Shown: positions 31,380 to 42,243, numbered from the stretch's first letter. The stretch: 64,000 nt of DNA from Nematopogon swammerdamellus (GCA_946902875.1 OX336350.1:19954048-20018047); one strand, 5' to 3'. The notes: generated by a model not told the origin, from the letters alone. Translations and numbers: made by a program.

Positions 31380-32003
31380 ATAGCAACATCCTACAACGCT
31401 AGAGGTCCTATGAAATGAAATGAAAATGAAATGACATGAAAACATTTGAGATTTTACTTCACGGTCATTTGAGATTTGAGCTCGGAAAAGAGACCTTGTG
31501 CCGAGGCTGTCGACGTAGGCCCGTCTTTTCCTGGTCAACATTTGTCTCGGGTTTTCCCTGCAGTTCGGCGGTGTATATTAATATGAATTATTGAATTGGA
31601 GCGATGTAACATTATGGGTCAAGCAATATGTTTAAATCTTACCTGTGTAATTACTTAAAATAACCAACATCCGCAAATTATACTTGTGGTGCGGTTTATC
31701 GCCAGATAGATATAACTGCGCGCGAAGTGCGTATGAATCAGATTCGACCATGAATCATTTCGGAAGAGAGGGCGGGTCACGGCGGCGCTCCTTGATCTGG
31801 GATCTGCGTAATTTATACCGTCGTCGAGCCCGTAAATTATTTTAACGTTCACTTTTTGCTTAGTTCGCGGATATAGTGCGGGAGAAAGGCTTGTGCCGCC
31901 CAGAAGAGTACATAAAGTTGTGTTTATCAACAAAAATCCTCTCATCTTTTCAATTCATAAAAGTTCAGTTCTGAAACTTGACATTAATCACATCAGAGCA
32001 TTA
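31380..32003. other. no gene seen
   Basis: Single-copy. 31720-31840 is GC-rich (GGCGGGTCACGGCGGCGCTC). Small open frames on both strands show no domains. Confidence 0.35.
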
Positions 32004-32400
32004 AGCGGCGGGTGGCCGAGTGGTTTGGGCATCGGCTTCTCATGCGAGAGGTCCGAGGTTCGAATCCGGTCGGCGTGTACCGATGAGTTTTTTTCTGACG
32101 AAAAAAATTACGTGCATACCTACACCTGCTGCTTCACCGTTCGGAGCCGGTGTAAAACTGTAGGTCCCTTCCCTTGCTCCTTACTAGGTGGTAGGCTGAA
32201 ATTGTAGCCGACTGGGTTGATACCATCGTAATGGGTGTAAGATGGTCGCATAACAGCATCGGTTGTGTTCTCCTTTAGTCCAGTATAGCCAGGAATCCAG
32301 GGAAGTTTTCGGTATTGCACCTACCTTCTCAGATGTGATATTGGCTGATCGGAGCATGTGCTTTGGCCCCTCCGACTCAGCCACCCATACTGAATTACGT
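32004..32400 (+). mobile_element. SINE-B, full length
   Basis: Head GCGGGTGGCCGAGTGGTTTG with B box AGGTTCGAATCCGG, body ACTGTAGGTCCCTTCCCTTG, TAGTCCAGTATAGCCAGGAA, and end CCCTCCGACTCAGCCACCCA. The 3' GGATTACATAAAA is replaced by TACTGAATTACGTG. Confidence 0.85.
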
Positions 32401-32513
32401 GAAAACAAAAATTTAACTCCTTTCAGCATTTTCTCAGAACAAGCTATCTACAATATAGCAGTGTGTGAACAGGTGCCCGGTTTATTAACTAAAAGGGCTT
32501 CTCTGGAGCATTA

Positions 32514-32896
32514 AAAAACCGGCCAAGTGCGACTCGAACTCGCGCACCGAGGGTTCCGTATCGCTGTCATGGTTAGCGCCACTCACGCCATCTATGGCGT
32601 GTTTCATGAAATGCTTCATATTAGTAAAAATTCGTGATTAGTTAAAATGCTTCATATACCGTTTTCGGGAGATGGCGCTTATACACTTTTTTAGTTTCTT
32701 GTATGGGGTGATCCCGTGATTTTTTTACATTTTCCTATTTGTTGTTATATCGGCCATAATAACACATATTCTGTGAAAATTTCAACGGGCTACCTAGTAC
32801 GGTTCAAGAGATACAGCCGGTCAGGCGGTCAGACAGACAGACGGCGTAGGCTTAGTAATAGGGTCCCGTACGATGGATACGGAACCCTAAAAACGC
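32514..32896 (+). mobile_element. C-element, full length
   Basis: AAAACCGGCCAAGTGCGACT to GGATACGGAACCCTAAAAAC; very close to 12243-12632 and 60664-60970. Confidence 0.8.
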
Positions 32897-32899
32897 TCG

Positions 32900-33262
32900 C
32901 ACGCTCTTATTACTTCACTATAATTGAGAGCTAGCCGGCGAGACAGACTCGGCCCTGCTCCTCCGGCCCAGAACCAGTCCCTTGATCGCTCCAATGAGTA
33001 CGGTGACCAGTCGCTGCCTTATACGATGCTACACACTGCATGCATGCAATCACTGGGTAGACTACGCGGGACGGATCTCGGCGTGTCGTCGCCGCAGCGG
33101 GCGACCCGCCACGCGAATACACTATACAAGTACGGTGCAGGTGCGAGGGAGAACACCGACGAACCGCTGCGGCGGCGACACGCCGTGATCCGCCCCGCGC
33201 ATTATACTGTGCGAATAAATAGGTGCGTTCTAGCGACTTACAAAAAAAAAAAAAAATTATGA
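32900..33262. other. GC-rich single-copy block with hairpin
   Basis: Arms 33066-33100 and 33164-33198 form a 35-bp inverted repeat with three mismatches (core GGCGTGTCGTCGCCGCAGCG), spacer about 63 bp. No TIR element family recognised. Confidence 0.5.
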
Positions 33263-33263
33263 T

Positions 33264-33306
33264 GTGCGAGTTTTAATCACGCAAAGGGGCTCCGTAGCTA
33301 TATACC
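33264..33306 (+). mobile_element. C-element head scrap
   Basis: GTGCGAGTTTTAATCACGCA then AAGGGGCTCCGTAGC; directly followed by a LINE end. Confidence 0.45.
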
Positions 33307-33317
33307 ATATACCTATC

Positions 33318-33640
33318 TGTCAGTCAGTCAGTCAGCGTGTAAGCGTCCACTGCTGGACATACGCCTCTCCAATTTTCCTCCAGTCCTCCCGGCCTTCAGC
33401 GGTACGGAACCACTGCTTTCCGCCGACGTACTTGATGTCGCCGTCCCACCTGGCTGGGACGGCGACCCCGCACGCCGTTTTCCTGTCCACGGCCGCCAGT
33501 GTAGGACAAGGGTACTCCAACGGTCGTCGTCTCTTCGGCTGACGTGCCCAGCCCACTGCCACTTGAGCTTAGCCACCCGGTATCCAATATCGACTACTTT
33601 GGTGCGTCGGCGGATTGCCTCGTTACGCACCATAACCTAT
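33318..33640 (-). pseudogene. non-LTR retrotransposon, C-terminal tail
   Basis: Longest copy: upstream residues VRNEAIRRRTKVVDIGYRVA precede KLKWQWAGHVSRRDDDRWS, matching the usual order in this LINE. A frameshift near AGSPSQPGG breaks it (the two frames together cover the tail to QQWTLTR). Confidence 0.75.
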
Positions 33641-33660
33641 CTATATAAATATAAAAAATT

Positions 33661-34178
33661 ATCCATCTATCTTTTGTCGCTGTCTGTCATGCAAAGTACC
33701 GTAGCGCCATCTATTATTTAGTAGTGTGAAATGTACTAATCGATTCTTGGCACGTTTGTTGCATGGGCACCATCCTTAATTTTTTACTTTTTTTATTATT
33801 ATTTGTTGGCATAACCGCCATAATTTATTTATTTATTTACTTAATTCGGGAAATAGACAGCCTAGCCGAAACAACATTACAAAAAACATACTCAAGTATT
33901 ACACCTACATATATACATACATATTTCCACTAAAATATCTAAGATTATAATAACGTACAATAATTTACAGAATATTAGGTATTTAGGTCGTATAAAAGTG
34001 GCGAGGGCGGGGTGGGGGAAATGGGGAAGGGAGAGGGGGAATAACACATATTCTGCGAAAATTTCAACCGGCTACCTATTACGGTTCAAAAGATACAGCC
34101 CTAGGACGGACGGACCAACAGACAGACGGCTTACGCTTAGTAATAGGCATCCTTATGGATACGGAACCCTAAAAACCA
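33661..34178 (+). mobile_element. C-element variant split by I-element
   Basis: Left part to 33819 (CGCCATCTATTATTTAGTAG, GTTGGCATAACCGCCATAA); right part from 34042 (ATAACACATATTCTGCGAAA to ACGGAACCCTAAAAA). The 33820-34041 insert belongs to the I-element family, with ATAA on both sides. Confidence 0.7.
33820..34041 (+). mobile_element. I-element nested in C-element, G-rich end
   Basis: TTTATTTATTTACTTAATTC, GGGAAATAGACAGCCTAGCC and ATTTCCACTAAAATATCTAA match the split copy at 41893-42375. The last 40 bases (about 34002-34041) are a dense G-run tract (GGGCGGGGTGGGGGAAATGG onward), a G-quadruplex candidate. Confidence 0.6.
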
Positions 34179-34179
34179 C

Positions 34180-34380
34180 ACCTTGTGCCCTCTGTCGAAG
34201 ACCTTTGTCTATTTCACGTTGATAGAGAGAGACAGACAGGTCCTCACCGGTGTTCAGAGGAGTGCGAGAGGGGCAAGGGCGGAGACTCGCTAGAACGAGA
34301 TAAGTCCGCCTTTGCCCCTCATGTAATATTGTATTGTGATTGTTTCTTTAAAATTTAAGTAGGTATTTCTAGCAAAAAAT
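34180..34380. other. no gene seen
   Basis: Short single-copy spacer. Confidence 0.3.
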
Positions 34381-34381
34381 A

Positions 34382-34660
34382 CATACATACATACATATAC
34401 ATATCACACACGCTGAATTCCGACAATCGGGGTAAGCAGCGAGTAATCGGTGTTGTGCTGCAAGAACTCTGGCAAATTACAGCACAACACCGACCACCAC
34501 GTTTCGCAAAGTATTCGAACAAGATTCAATCGATCATGCAGCAAGTAAGGCACGAAGACCCACCTGCTGCATGACTAGGTGGAAGTACCGTGCCAAGGTG
34601 AGAGGTGGCGAGCGTGGCAACCTTTAGCACGGCATCTTGTCCTTATCCCTTAGTCGCCCT
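34382..34660 (-). mobile_element. V4 SINE, 5'-truncated
   Basis: (CATA)n tail, CACACGCTGAATTCCGACAA, complete delta; stops at CTTATCCCTTAGTCGCCC inside alpha. Confidence 0.75.
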
Positions 34661-34736
34661 AAAAAATACGCCTACGCCAACATGCGCGACCAAATTACAA
34701 TTATTGTATCATGTCGTTGTATTGTATCCTTCCTAC

Positions 34737-35067
34737 TTCCTACTAATATTATAAACGCGAAAGTTCGTGAGGATGGATGGGTGTATGGATCTTTGTTCCT
34801 CTTTCACGCAAAAACTACTGAACGGATTTTGATGAGACTTTACAGTACTATAGCTTATACATTAGAATAACATATAGGCTATATACCATCACGCTAAATA
34901 GCCTTAGGGCTCAGCAGTATCAAACAAAGTATAGTACGGACGGGAGAGAGATAATATAAAAGATAAGAAAAACAAAAGCCTATCAACGTCACATAAAAAC
35001 TTCAATTTCGAATTCTGTTCTTTTTTTGAATCCACGCGCACGAAGTCGCGGGCAAGAAGCTAGTAAT
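34737..35067 (+). mobile_element. P-element (short lepidopteran repeat), near complete
   Basis: TACTAATATTATAAACGCGA, AAGTTCGTGAGGATGGATGG, CACGCAAAAACTACTGAACG and CACGCGCACGAAGTCGCGGG then CAAGAAGCTAGTA. I know this as a very common lepidopteran short interspersed repeat, often classed with RTE-type ends; no protein. Confidence 0.75.
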
Positions 35068-35069
35068 GT

Positions 35070-35678
35070 ATACAATTATTGTATGTATACTGAACACAGG
35101 AGATTGCGTCATACCAACTAGAAGATGCAACTGTTCAACATTTAGAGATCAAACCATCACCGTAGTTGCCAAGGAGACAGTTCTAAAATAAGTCAACTGA
35201 TCTAAAGTAGCATTTCACTATGATGCGGTGGTCGGTGGTGTCGGCGGCGCTGGCGGGCGGGGACGGCCCAAAGAACATCTATAACGCACGCTCCAATAGA
35301 AGTGAACTGTAACGATCAAAAGATACGGCCATCTATGTCAGATTTGATACTCGCAAACTCACTCAAATCAAATCAAAACCTATATATAGGTTATTTCCCG
35401 TTAACCTAAAATAACGAAATTTGGTAAGAAGCAAGGTCTCAAAGCACAAGTAAAGGAAAAATTCGAAAATTTAACACTTGTTGTTATACATTTAAAAAAA
35501 TAGCTTAGTTTTATATGTCAAGTCAAGACCCTTTTTTCAGGAACAGGTAAAGATGTCAAATTTAAATTAATATCAAATACTAAGGTCTGCGATCCCTTCG
35601 AGGTATAGAAAATGCAAGCCTCTAAATCAACGCGATCAAAAGATACGGAAATGTATGTCAAATTGTAATACTTTTTTT
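35070..35678. other. no gene seen
   Basis: Single-copy. AAAGATACGG appears at 35318 and 35638 in similar context (GATCAAAAGATACGG; ATGTATGTCA/CTATGTCAGA), a local direct duplication of about 40 bp. Confidence 0.35.
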
Positions 35679-35680
35679 GT

Positions 35681-36007
35681 TTTTTTTTTTTTTTATGGAA
35701 ACTGACACGGTTGGCTACATCACCTACAACATCCGTGATGTCAGCCCATAACACCGGCTGAACGTGGTGCCACGTCAGTGCTTCCCTTCGGTCGTGCCGG
35801 CTACACTGAACTGGACGGAAAACACAAACTATTCACATAGCCGTTTCGACCGACCTTTCATTCAGTGCGGTGGTACCAACCCGGGCGGGTTAAACCATAC
35901 CACCTAGTAATATAAGAAGGGAGTCATATCCCTTAGTCGCCTTTTACGACATGCACGGGGAGAGATGCAGTGGGGCTATTCTTTTAAAGTACCGTCCCCA
36001 CACGGTA
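35681..36007 (-). mobile_element. V1 SINE, full length
   Basis: Poly-T to ACCGTCCCCACACGGTAC; gamma and alpha with the GGGAGTCATATCCCTTAGTC joint. Confidence 0.85.
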
Positions 36008-36159
36008 CAATACTCGCAAACTCACTCAATTAACCAGAACTTTACACGAAACACGATCTGTGCAACCCACACACAAGCGCAACTACAACTTACGAAAACA
36101 AAACTGATGGTGCATCGAGAATCAGACTTCGGCTCCAGGAATCTCCACGGTTCATTTTT

Positions 36160-36553
36160 TTTTATTTTTTTTTTATGGAAACTGACACGATTGGCTACAT
36201 CACCTACAAAGTCCGTGATGTCAGCCCATAACACCGGGTGAACCAGGTGCCATGTCAGTGCTTCCCCCTTTGATCGTGCCGGCTACACTGAACTGGTCGG
36301 AAAACACAAACTATTTACATAGCCGTTTTGACCGACGTTTCATTCAGTGCGGTGGTACCAACCCGGGCGGGTTAAACCCTACCACCAAGTAAGATTAGGA
36401 GGGAAGGGACCTACAGTTTTACGAGGAATCCGAACCTCGGTTAGCCTCCAACGGTCAGCGGTCACCCATCCAAGAACTGACCGCACCCAGCGTTGCTTAA
36501 CATTCAATAGCGACAGTTGACTGTCTGCACCACTGAGCTATCGAGGCTGACAT
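36160..36553 (-). mobile_element. V3 SINE, full length
   Basis: Nearly identical to 5319-5712, including CTGTCTGCACCACTGAGCTA, TTCAATAGCGACAGTTGACT and the joint TTTTACGAGGAATCC. The two copies define the V3 5' end at CGAGGCTGAC (reverse of GTCAGCCTCG). Confidence 0.85.
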
Positions 36554-36554
36554 G

Positions 36555-37060
36555 ATGAAGCCTACGATGTAACAGGCGAAACGTCGACTTATGCAAGTTA
36601 GTTAAATGGAAATAATGAAAATCTACGACATGAAGATGCTCGCTTGAAAAACATTCAAACGTATAAAAAAAAACTCATTAGCTAATTAAGATTGCCTCTT
36701 CTCCGGCTTATAAAAACACTCTAGGGAATAGCCATACTAACAGTTTATGTCGGGGCGGTGAATAAGTTTTTCCGCAAAGTAGCCATGTCTGACCAGTGTC
36801 CTGCTAAAATTGTCAAAAAAAAAATTCTCGAAAAGTATTGACCTACTCGGGCTAATTCTTTCACTAATGTTCTTCTAACATCCTAAACTACAGGATATAT
36901 CTACCAGCAATTTGCTATCAAACCTGCCGTTAACTAGCCCTCACTCACCCCAAAAGGCTACCAACAGTACCGTCAGAATCTATGTAGAGACCTCTAATGG
37001 TCGCGCCTGTTGGGAAAAATTTTTTTAAAGCTTGAAATAAAAGTTAAACGTGGACGTAAA
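36555..37060. other. no gene seen
   Basis: Single-copy AT-rich sequence. Confidence 0.35.
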
Positions 37061-37062
37061 GT

Positions 37063-37188
37063 TTTACGTGGAATCCGAACCGCGGTCAGCCTCCAACAGT
37101 TGAGCGGTCACCCATCCATACATTGACCGCGCCCAGATGTGCTTATGATCCGACCGTCAGTCGACCACTGAGCTACCGGGGCTGACAT
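37063..37188 (-). mobile_element. solitary beta head (tRNA/5S/tRNA)
   Basis: Only the promoter module: CGTGGAATCCGAACCGCGGT (B-box side), CGGTCACCCATCCATACATT (5S C-box side), GACCACTGAGCTACCGGGGC (A-box side). No gamma body or poly-A adjoins it, unlike every other beta copy here. Confidence 0.75.
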
Positions 37189-37189
37189 T

Positions 37190-37418
37190 TCCATGTGGTT
37201 ATATTTTGTATTCGATGGCGTCTCGGCCGCCTCCCCGGCGAGCCACTCAATAAATTTGAAACGGAACCTCCTCCGGCGCCTATAAATAGCCTTCGGCTGA
37301 AAATCATCACAAGTATGGAAATGCCGTCGATAGTTACCCGGGGACGAGGGAGGGTGCCCACCACTGCAACGATACTCATCTCTACTTCTTATAAAAGGGA
37401 ACATCTGTCTGTATGTAT
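37190..37418. other. no gene seen
   Basis: Single-copy, moderately GC-rich; open frames on both strands without domains. Confidence 0.3.
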
Positions 37419-37884
37419 TTTTTTATGGAAACTGACACGGTTGGCTACATCACCTACAACGTCCGTGATGTCTGCCCATAACACCGGGTGAACTAGGTGT
37501 CATGTCAGTGCTTCCCCCTTTGATCGTGCCGGCTACACTGAACTGTTCGGAAACACAAACTATTTACATAGCCGTTTCGACCGACGTTTCATTCAATGCG
37601 GTGGTACGAATCCGGCCGGGATAAACCCTACAACCTAGTAAGGTAAGGAGGGAAGGGATACAGTTTAACGTGGACTCCGAACCACGGTCAGCCTCCAACG
37701 GTCGAACGGTCACCCATCCAAGTACCGTCCGCGCTCAGCGTTGCTTAAAACAGTCGACTGACCGCACCACTGAGCTACCGAGGCTGACGAATTTCCTTAT
37801 ACCTTCGTCGACTTTTACGACATGCGACGACGGGGGGAGATGCAGTGGGGCTATTCTTTTTAAGTACCGACCCCACACGGTACA
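37419..37884 (-). mobile_element. V2 SINE, full length
   Basis: Poly-T, gamma, beta (about 37672-37790) and alpha to GACCCCACACGGTAC. Small deletions inside beta (GTTGCTTAAAACAGTCGACT). Alpha carries a GACGACGGGG stutter. Confidence 0.8.
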
Positions 37885-37904
37885 ATCTAAAGAGTTGTTC
37901 TTTA

Positions 37905-38090
37905 GGCTCACTATACGTTATATTATATACCATCACGCTAAATAACCTTAGGGCTGAGCAGTATCAATGAAGAGAGAGAGAGAGAAAATATAAGAGAAGC
38001 GATCGTTTATTATCATATTTGCGTTTAAAACGGATTTACTATTAAACCGAGTCTACAGCGAGCGAAGCCGCGGGCAAAAGCTAGTACGCT
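37905..38090 (+). mobile_element. P-element 3' half
   Basis: ATACCATCACGCTAAATAAC, a GA run, then CGAGTCTACAGCGAGCGAAG and CCGCGGGCAAAAGCTAGTA. Confidence 0.65.
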
Positions 38091-38224
38091 TCTATACCGG
38101 CCGTGGAGTGAAAACAAATTCGGGCGGTCCTTTGCAAATTTCTTATGCAAAGGTTTCTCAATGTTATGGTAATACAGCCCTGTGTTAGTTACTATTATTT
38201 GTGTATTTTATATTTTATGGAGAG

Positions 38225-38655
38225 ACTAGCTGTGCCCGCGGCTCCGCCCGCTCTAATATTTCACTTCACTGCTAACCCCATAAGCCATTTAGCGTGATAG
38301 TAAGTAGCCTATAGTTGATGGGAAGAATCAAGCTATCCGTAGATTTATTTTTATTAAAATCGGTTCAGTGGTTCTCGAGTTATAAGCGGACAGACAGACA
38401 TACACTCAGACACTCAGACTGAAAGCAGACGTTGGATTTTATTATAGGTAAGGATACCCGCGGCTCCGCCCGCTCTCATATTTGACTTATCTGCTTACCT
38501 CATAAGCCATTTCACGTGATGAAAAGCAGCCTATAATTGATGGGAAATCTTGAATTGAAGCAAACTGTATTAAAATCGGTTCAGTGGTTCTCGAGTTATA
38601 AGCGGACAGACAGACAGACAGACAGAAAGCAGACGTTGGATTTTATTAAAGGTAA
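38225..38655 (-). mobile_element. E-element tandem dimer
   Basis: Unit 1 38225-38451 and unit 2 38452-38655, in the same orientation and joined without spacer (TATAGGTAAGGATACCCGCGG). Both start at CCGCGGCTCCGCCCGCTC and end with AAGCAGACGTTGGATTTTAT. Unit 2 is clearly more diverged and carries a deletion. Confidence 0.75.
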
Positions 38656-38667
38656 TAATAAAGAAGC

Positions 38668-39052
38668 GTAAGCGAGGGGTGACAGAGTGAGTGGTCTGAG
38701 CGTTGGCTTCTGTTGCGAGAGGTCCGCGATTCGAATCCGATCGGCGTGCACCAATGAGTTTTTCCGATGGAAAAATTTACGTGTACACCAGCTGCCTCAC
38801 CGTTCGGAACCGGTGTAAAACTGTAGGTCCCTTCCCTCACCCCTTACTATACGTGGTAGGCTGAATCGTAGCCGGGTTGATACCACTGTACTGGGTTTAA
38901 GATGGTCGCATAGCAACCTCGGTTGTGTTCTCCTCTTGTCCAGTATAGCCAGCAATCCAAAGGGAAGTCGTGGGTATGGCACCTACCTTCGCGTAGGTGA
39001 TTTGGCTGGTCGTAACATGTGTTTTCGTCCCTCTGACTCAGCCACCCAGGAT
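38668..39052 (+). mobile_element. SINE-B, full length, divergent
   Basis: Head GGGTGACAGAGTGAGTGGTC (A box decayed), B box GATTCGAATCCGATC, body GTAAAACTGTAGGTCCCTTC, TTGTCCAGTATAGCCAGCAA, end TCTGACTCAGCCACCCAGGA. Confidence 0.8.
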
Positions 39053-39055
39053 TAT

Positions 39056-39500
39056 ATTAAAAAAATCGGCCTAGTGCGAGACGGACTTGCGCACCAAGGG
39101 TTCCGTACCACCACGTATTTTGCCGGTTTGTATTTATTGTTGTACTTTAATAATATAAAAAAACTAGGTACTATCGCACTGAGTTCGCAAAAGAAAACTT
39201 TGCAAAAACACTTTTCTTTTTTTTATTGAAAGCGCGACATATGGCACCCAGCTACCCATAAAGTGTCTAACGACGCCCATGGCCATTCAGTCGTATGCGG
39301 GGGTTGCGAATGCCATGCCGGCCTGACAGGTGCCCATTCGCGCCCCTCTACAAGGACCGGAGACTGTACTTGGGGGGAAATATATGGGCAGAGAGGAGTT
39401 CCAGAGTTTACCGGATAAAAAAAAAGACAGATGGACGGACGGCGACGTAGGGTTATTAATAGACTTACGTGCGGGTATAGAAGCCTAAAACCGGCCAAGA
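39056..39500 (+). mobile_element. C-element split by CR1-like tail
   Basis: Head part (ATCGGCCTAGTGCGAGACGG, GCGCACCAAGGGTTCCGTAC) up to about 39215; tail part from 39420 (GACAGATGGACGGACGGCGA to GAAGCCTAAAACCGG). A reversed CR1-like 3' end lies between. Confidence 0.6.
39222..39418 (-). mobile_element. CR1-like LINE 3' end
   Basis: Reverse of 44450-44620: TTTTATTGAAAGCGCGACAT, GTGTCTAACGACGCCCATGG, TCGTATGCGGGGGTTGCGAA, TACTTGGGGGGAAATATATG. Includes the last codons of the LINE's second frame (FPPKY). Confidence 0.75.
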
Positions 39501-39758
39501 GCGAGTCGGACTGGCGCAGTTAGGTTTCCGCGCCATAAAAAAAACTTTGAAAAAAAACATGCTTCTTTTATGGGGACATCTTTAATTTTTGACCTTTTCT
39601 ATATTTTATTATTTGTTATTATATCCACTATAATATAACACACATCTCCTGTGAAAATTTCAACCTGCTACCTATTACGGTTCCAAAGAAACAGCAGTAG
39701 GACAGACAGACAGACAGACGGCGGCGTAGGCTTCCGTACGGGATACGGAAACCTAAAA
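39496..39758 (+). mobile_element. C-element, directly adjacent copy
   Basis: CCGGCCAAGAGCGAGTCGGA to GGGATACGGAAACCTAAAAA. It starts where the preceding copy ends, a head-to-tail pair. Confidence 0.75.
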
Positions 39759-39759
39759 A

Positions 39760-40099
39760 TTGCACAATTAATTTTGTTTACGAAAGAGCAACTCATAGAT
39801 AAGTATGTCTGTTTCCACGCGATCGTGAATAAGCATAGTTTGCCAACAGGAAAATCCGCGAAAATCCGAGAATATGGAAACATATTATGTGAGAACAAAT
39901 TATGAGTAGCGGATGCAGAGTGTCGGGCGCGTGAAGTTTCTGTGTACATAAAACAGTGAACATAATTTCATGTTTTCTAGTTTCGTGCGGATTCACTAAT
40001 CCATTATCTAGTGCTGTAAGTATGAATGTAATTAGTTATGCGATAACGACATGTGGTGGTTTGTGACAGAAACTAGTATTATTTGGGTATATAACTTCA
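39760..40099. other. no gene seen
   Basis: Single-copy AT-rich sequence. Confidence 0.35.
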
Positions 40100-40625
40100 T
40101 ACCGTGTGGGGCCGGTACTTAAAAGTACCGTGTGGGGCCGGTACTTAAAAATAATAGCCCCACTGCATCTCTCCCCATGCAAGTCGTAAAAGGCGACTAA
40201 GAGATAAGGACAAGATGCCGTGCTAAAGGGCGACAGGCTTGCCACGTCTCACCTTGGCACAGTCCTTCCACCGAATCGTGCAGCAGGTGGGTCTTTGTGC
40301 CTTACTTGGCTGCTTTTTTTTTTTATTGAAACTGACACGGTTGACTACTTCACATCACCTACAACATCCGTGATGTCAGCCTATAACACCTGGTGAACTT
40401 GGTGCCAGGTCAGAGCTTCCCTTCGGTAGTGCCGGCTACACTGAACTGGACGGAAAACACAATAGCACAAAGCTAAACTAAACTATCAAGTTTATCTTGT
40501 CCGAATACTTTGCTGAACGTATTAAGGTAAGGTCGATGTTGTGTTCCAGAGTTCTTGCAAAACAACACCGATTACTCTGCTTACCTTGATTGTCGGGATA
40601 CAGCGTGTGCGGTATGTATGTGTGC
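40100..40625 (+). mobile_element. V4 SINE with duplicated head and nested gamma fragment
   Basis: The first 26 bp of alpha (TACCGTGTGGGGCCGGTACT plus TAAAAG) are present twice, at 40100 and 40126. The body runs to GCCTTACTTGGCTGCTT, is interrupted by a reversed gamma tail (40312-40463), and resumes at CTATCAAGTTTATCTTGTCC to the TATG tail. Confidence 0.75.
40312..40463 (-). mobile_element. gamma-body 3' fragment nested in V4
   Basis: Poly-T then TGAAACTGACACGGTTGACT to GAACTGGACGGAAAACACAA. A 5'-truncated V-type SINE inserted into V4 on the opposite strand, so it is younger than that V4 copy. Confidence 0.75.
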
Positions 40626-40629
40626 TGTA

Positions 40630-41140
40630 AGCTGACATCAAGCCTTCAAGATCCATACTATTGTAATTTTATTTATATATAAAAATTGTATCAATATGCA
40701 CCACAATATAGCCACAGTCTTGTATACCCCGATTCCGAAGCATAAAGTGAGCGGACGCGATGTCCGACCGGATAAAATATAAATTTTGTATTTTTCTCGT
40801 AACGTCGGCCGATAACTCTATCGACGCTATTATTAATTTGTCGGTTTACAAAACAGCGGATATTATCGTCAATGGATTTTATAATAATTCGTCCATTCAA
40901 CATGCAATTTTCCTCCGAGGCGGCATCGTCGCTCGCGTTGCGCGCTGACAGTTGAGCTATAAAGATGTCGCCGCTCGGCCTCCGGCCTCACAGACACTCA
41001 TTATTATACAACTGCTATAGATAGATGACGCGCGCGTGGCGTGGCGTGTCTGCCTCGGCGACCGAATGTGCTACTGCGCACTTCTGAGGCGACTGCTGCC
41101 AAAACTCGCGTCGCTTAGCGTCACGCATCCACAGTGGACA
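40630..41140. other. no gene seen
   Basis: Single-copy. 40915-41110 is GC-rich. AAAGATGTCGCCGCTCGGCC (40963) resembles AAAGATGTCATCGCTCGGCC (41320) in the next structure. Confidence 0.35.
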
Positions 41141-41146
41141 CTTGGA

Positions 41147-41706
41147 CATCGATGTCCATTTTATAGATCGCACATCGTGCGATGGAACTTGTGCTAGACG
41201 GCGGTACAAGTGTGCGTGCATTCCACACGCAGTATTGTAATACGTGACACGATCCCTACGACGACGGTGCTATCGCGTTCTTGTTCTCACTTGCCTACAG
41301 ATGATAAGAGTGAGCGAGAAAGATGTCATCGCTCGGCCACCGGCGCGATTGCCGTCTTTCCGCTCACACTTATCATCAGTAGGCAAGTGGGAACGAGAAC
41401 GCGATACCAACATCACACGATCCTATCCGTGACAGCATGGCTTCTTAACACGCCATAACATGCTCAGGCGAAACAAACAACAACGTTTGTCACTGTCACT
41501 CTTTATAACAGCAACCGCGCATGCTGCGCACACGCACTTTGTGCGTCGCCGACTCGATACAGACTTGCGTGCGTTCAACACGCGCCGCACACGCCGTATG
41601 AAGCGGCTGTCCGTGAAATCTGCACTATATGCAGGTCTCGTCGAGAACATATTTTTTCTGGAGTGATGTATGATGTATGGGCTAATCTATAAAATGGACA
41701 TCGATG
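41147..41706. repeat. nested inverted-repeat structure
   Basis: Outer arms 41147-41168 and 41685-41706 are a perfect 22-bp inverted repeat (CATCGATGTCCATTTTATAG). Inside, 41271-41316 and 41361-41406 form a 46-bp hairpin with four mismatches (TATCGCGTTCTTGTTCTCAC ... GATGATAAGAGTGAGCG) and a 44-base loop. About 560 bp in total. Likely a decayed DNA transposon; no target duplication found. Confidence 0.55.
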
Positions 41707-41709
41707 CAC

Positions 41710-41890
41710 TTGGACAGATATTTTCACTTTCAGCCGCACCATTTTAATAAATAGAAAGTGAAGTTTAAATGGACACAGTCAGTCCAGACTAGACGCGTAG
41801 AGTTATGCCGTCTAATAAGCTAATCGATCGATTACTTCAAAGCTCAAGGCTTGGGGTAAATAGTTTCACTTTTTCCACTTAAGATATCTG
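41710..41890. other. no gene seen
   Basis: Single-copy spacer. Confidence 0.3.
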
Positions 41891-41892
41891 CT

Positions 41893-42212
41893 AATTTATT
41901 TATTTATTTATTTACTTTATTCGGGAAATAGATAGCCTAGCCAAAACAATATTTAAAAAAAATATGTCAAGGAGGTTTCCGTATCTATCCGCTATCAATA
42001 ATATCCGCCTATCTTTTGTTTTTCAACAATGCAATGTATAAAAGCCTATGGCGCCATCTATTATTCAGTAGCGTGATTAATCGATTTTTCGCAAGCTTGT
42101 TGTATGGGAACCCCCCTTAATTTTTAACATTTTCTTTTTTTTATTATTTGTTGTTATATCCGCCATAGTAACACATATTCTGTTCATTACGGTTCAAGAG
42201 ATACAGCCCTCG

Positions 42213-42243
<31 letters not shown>

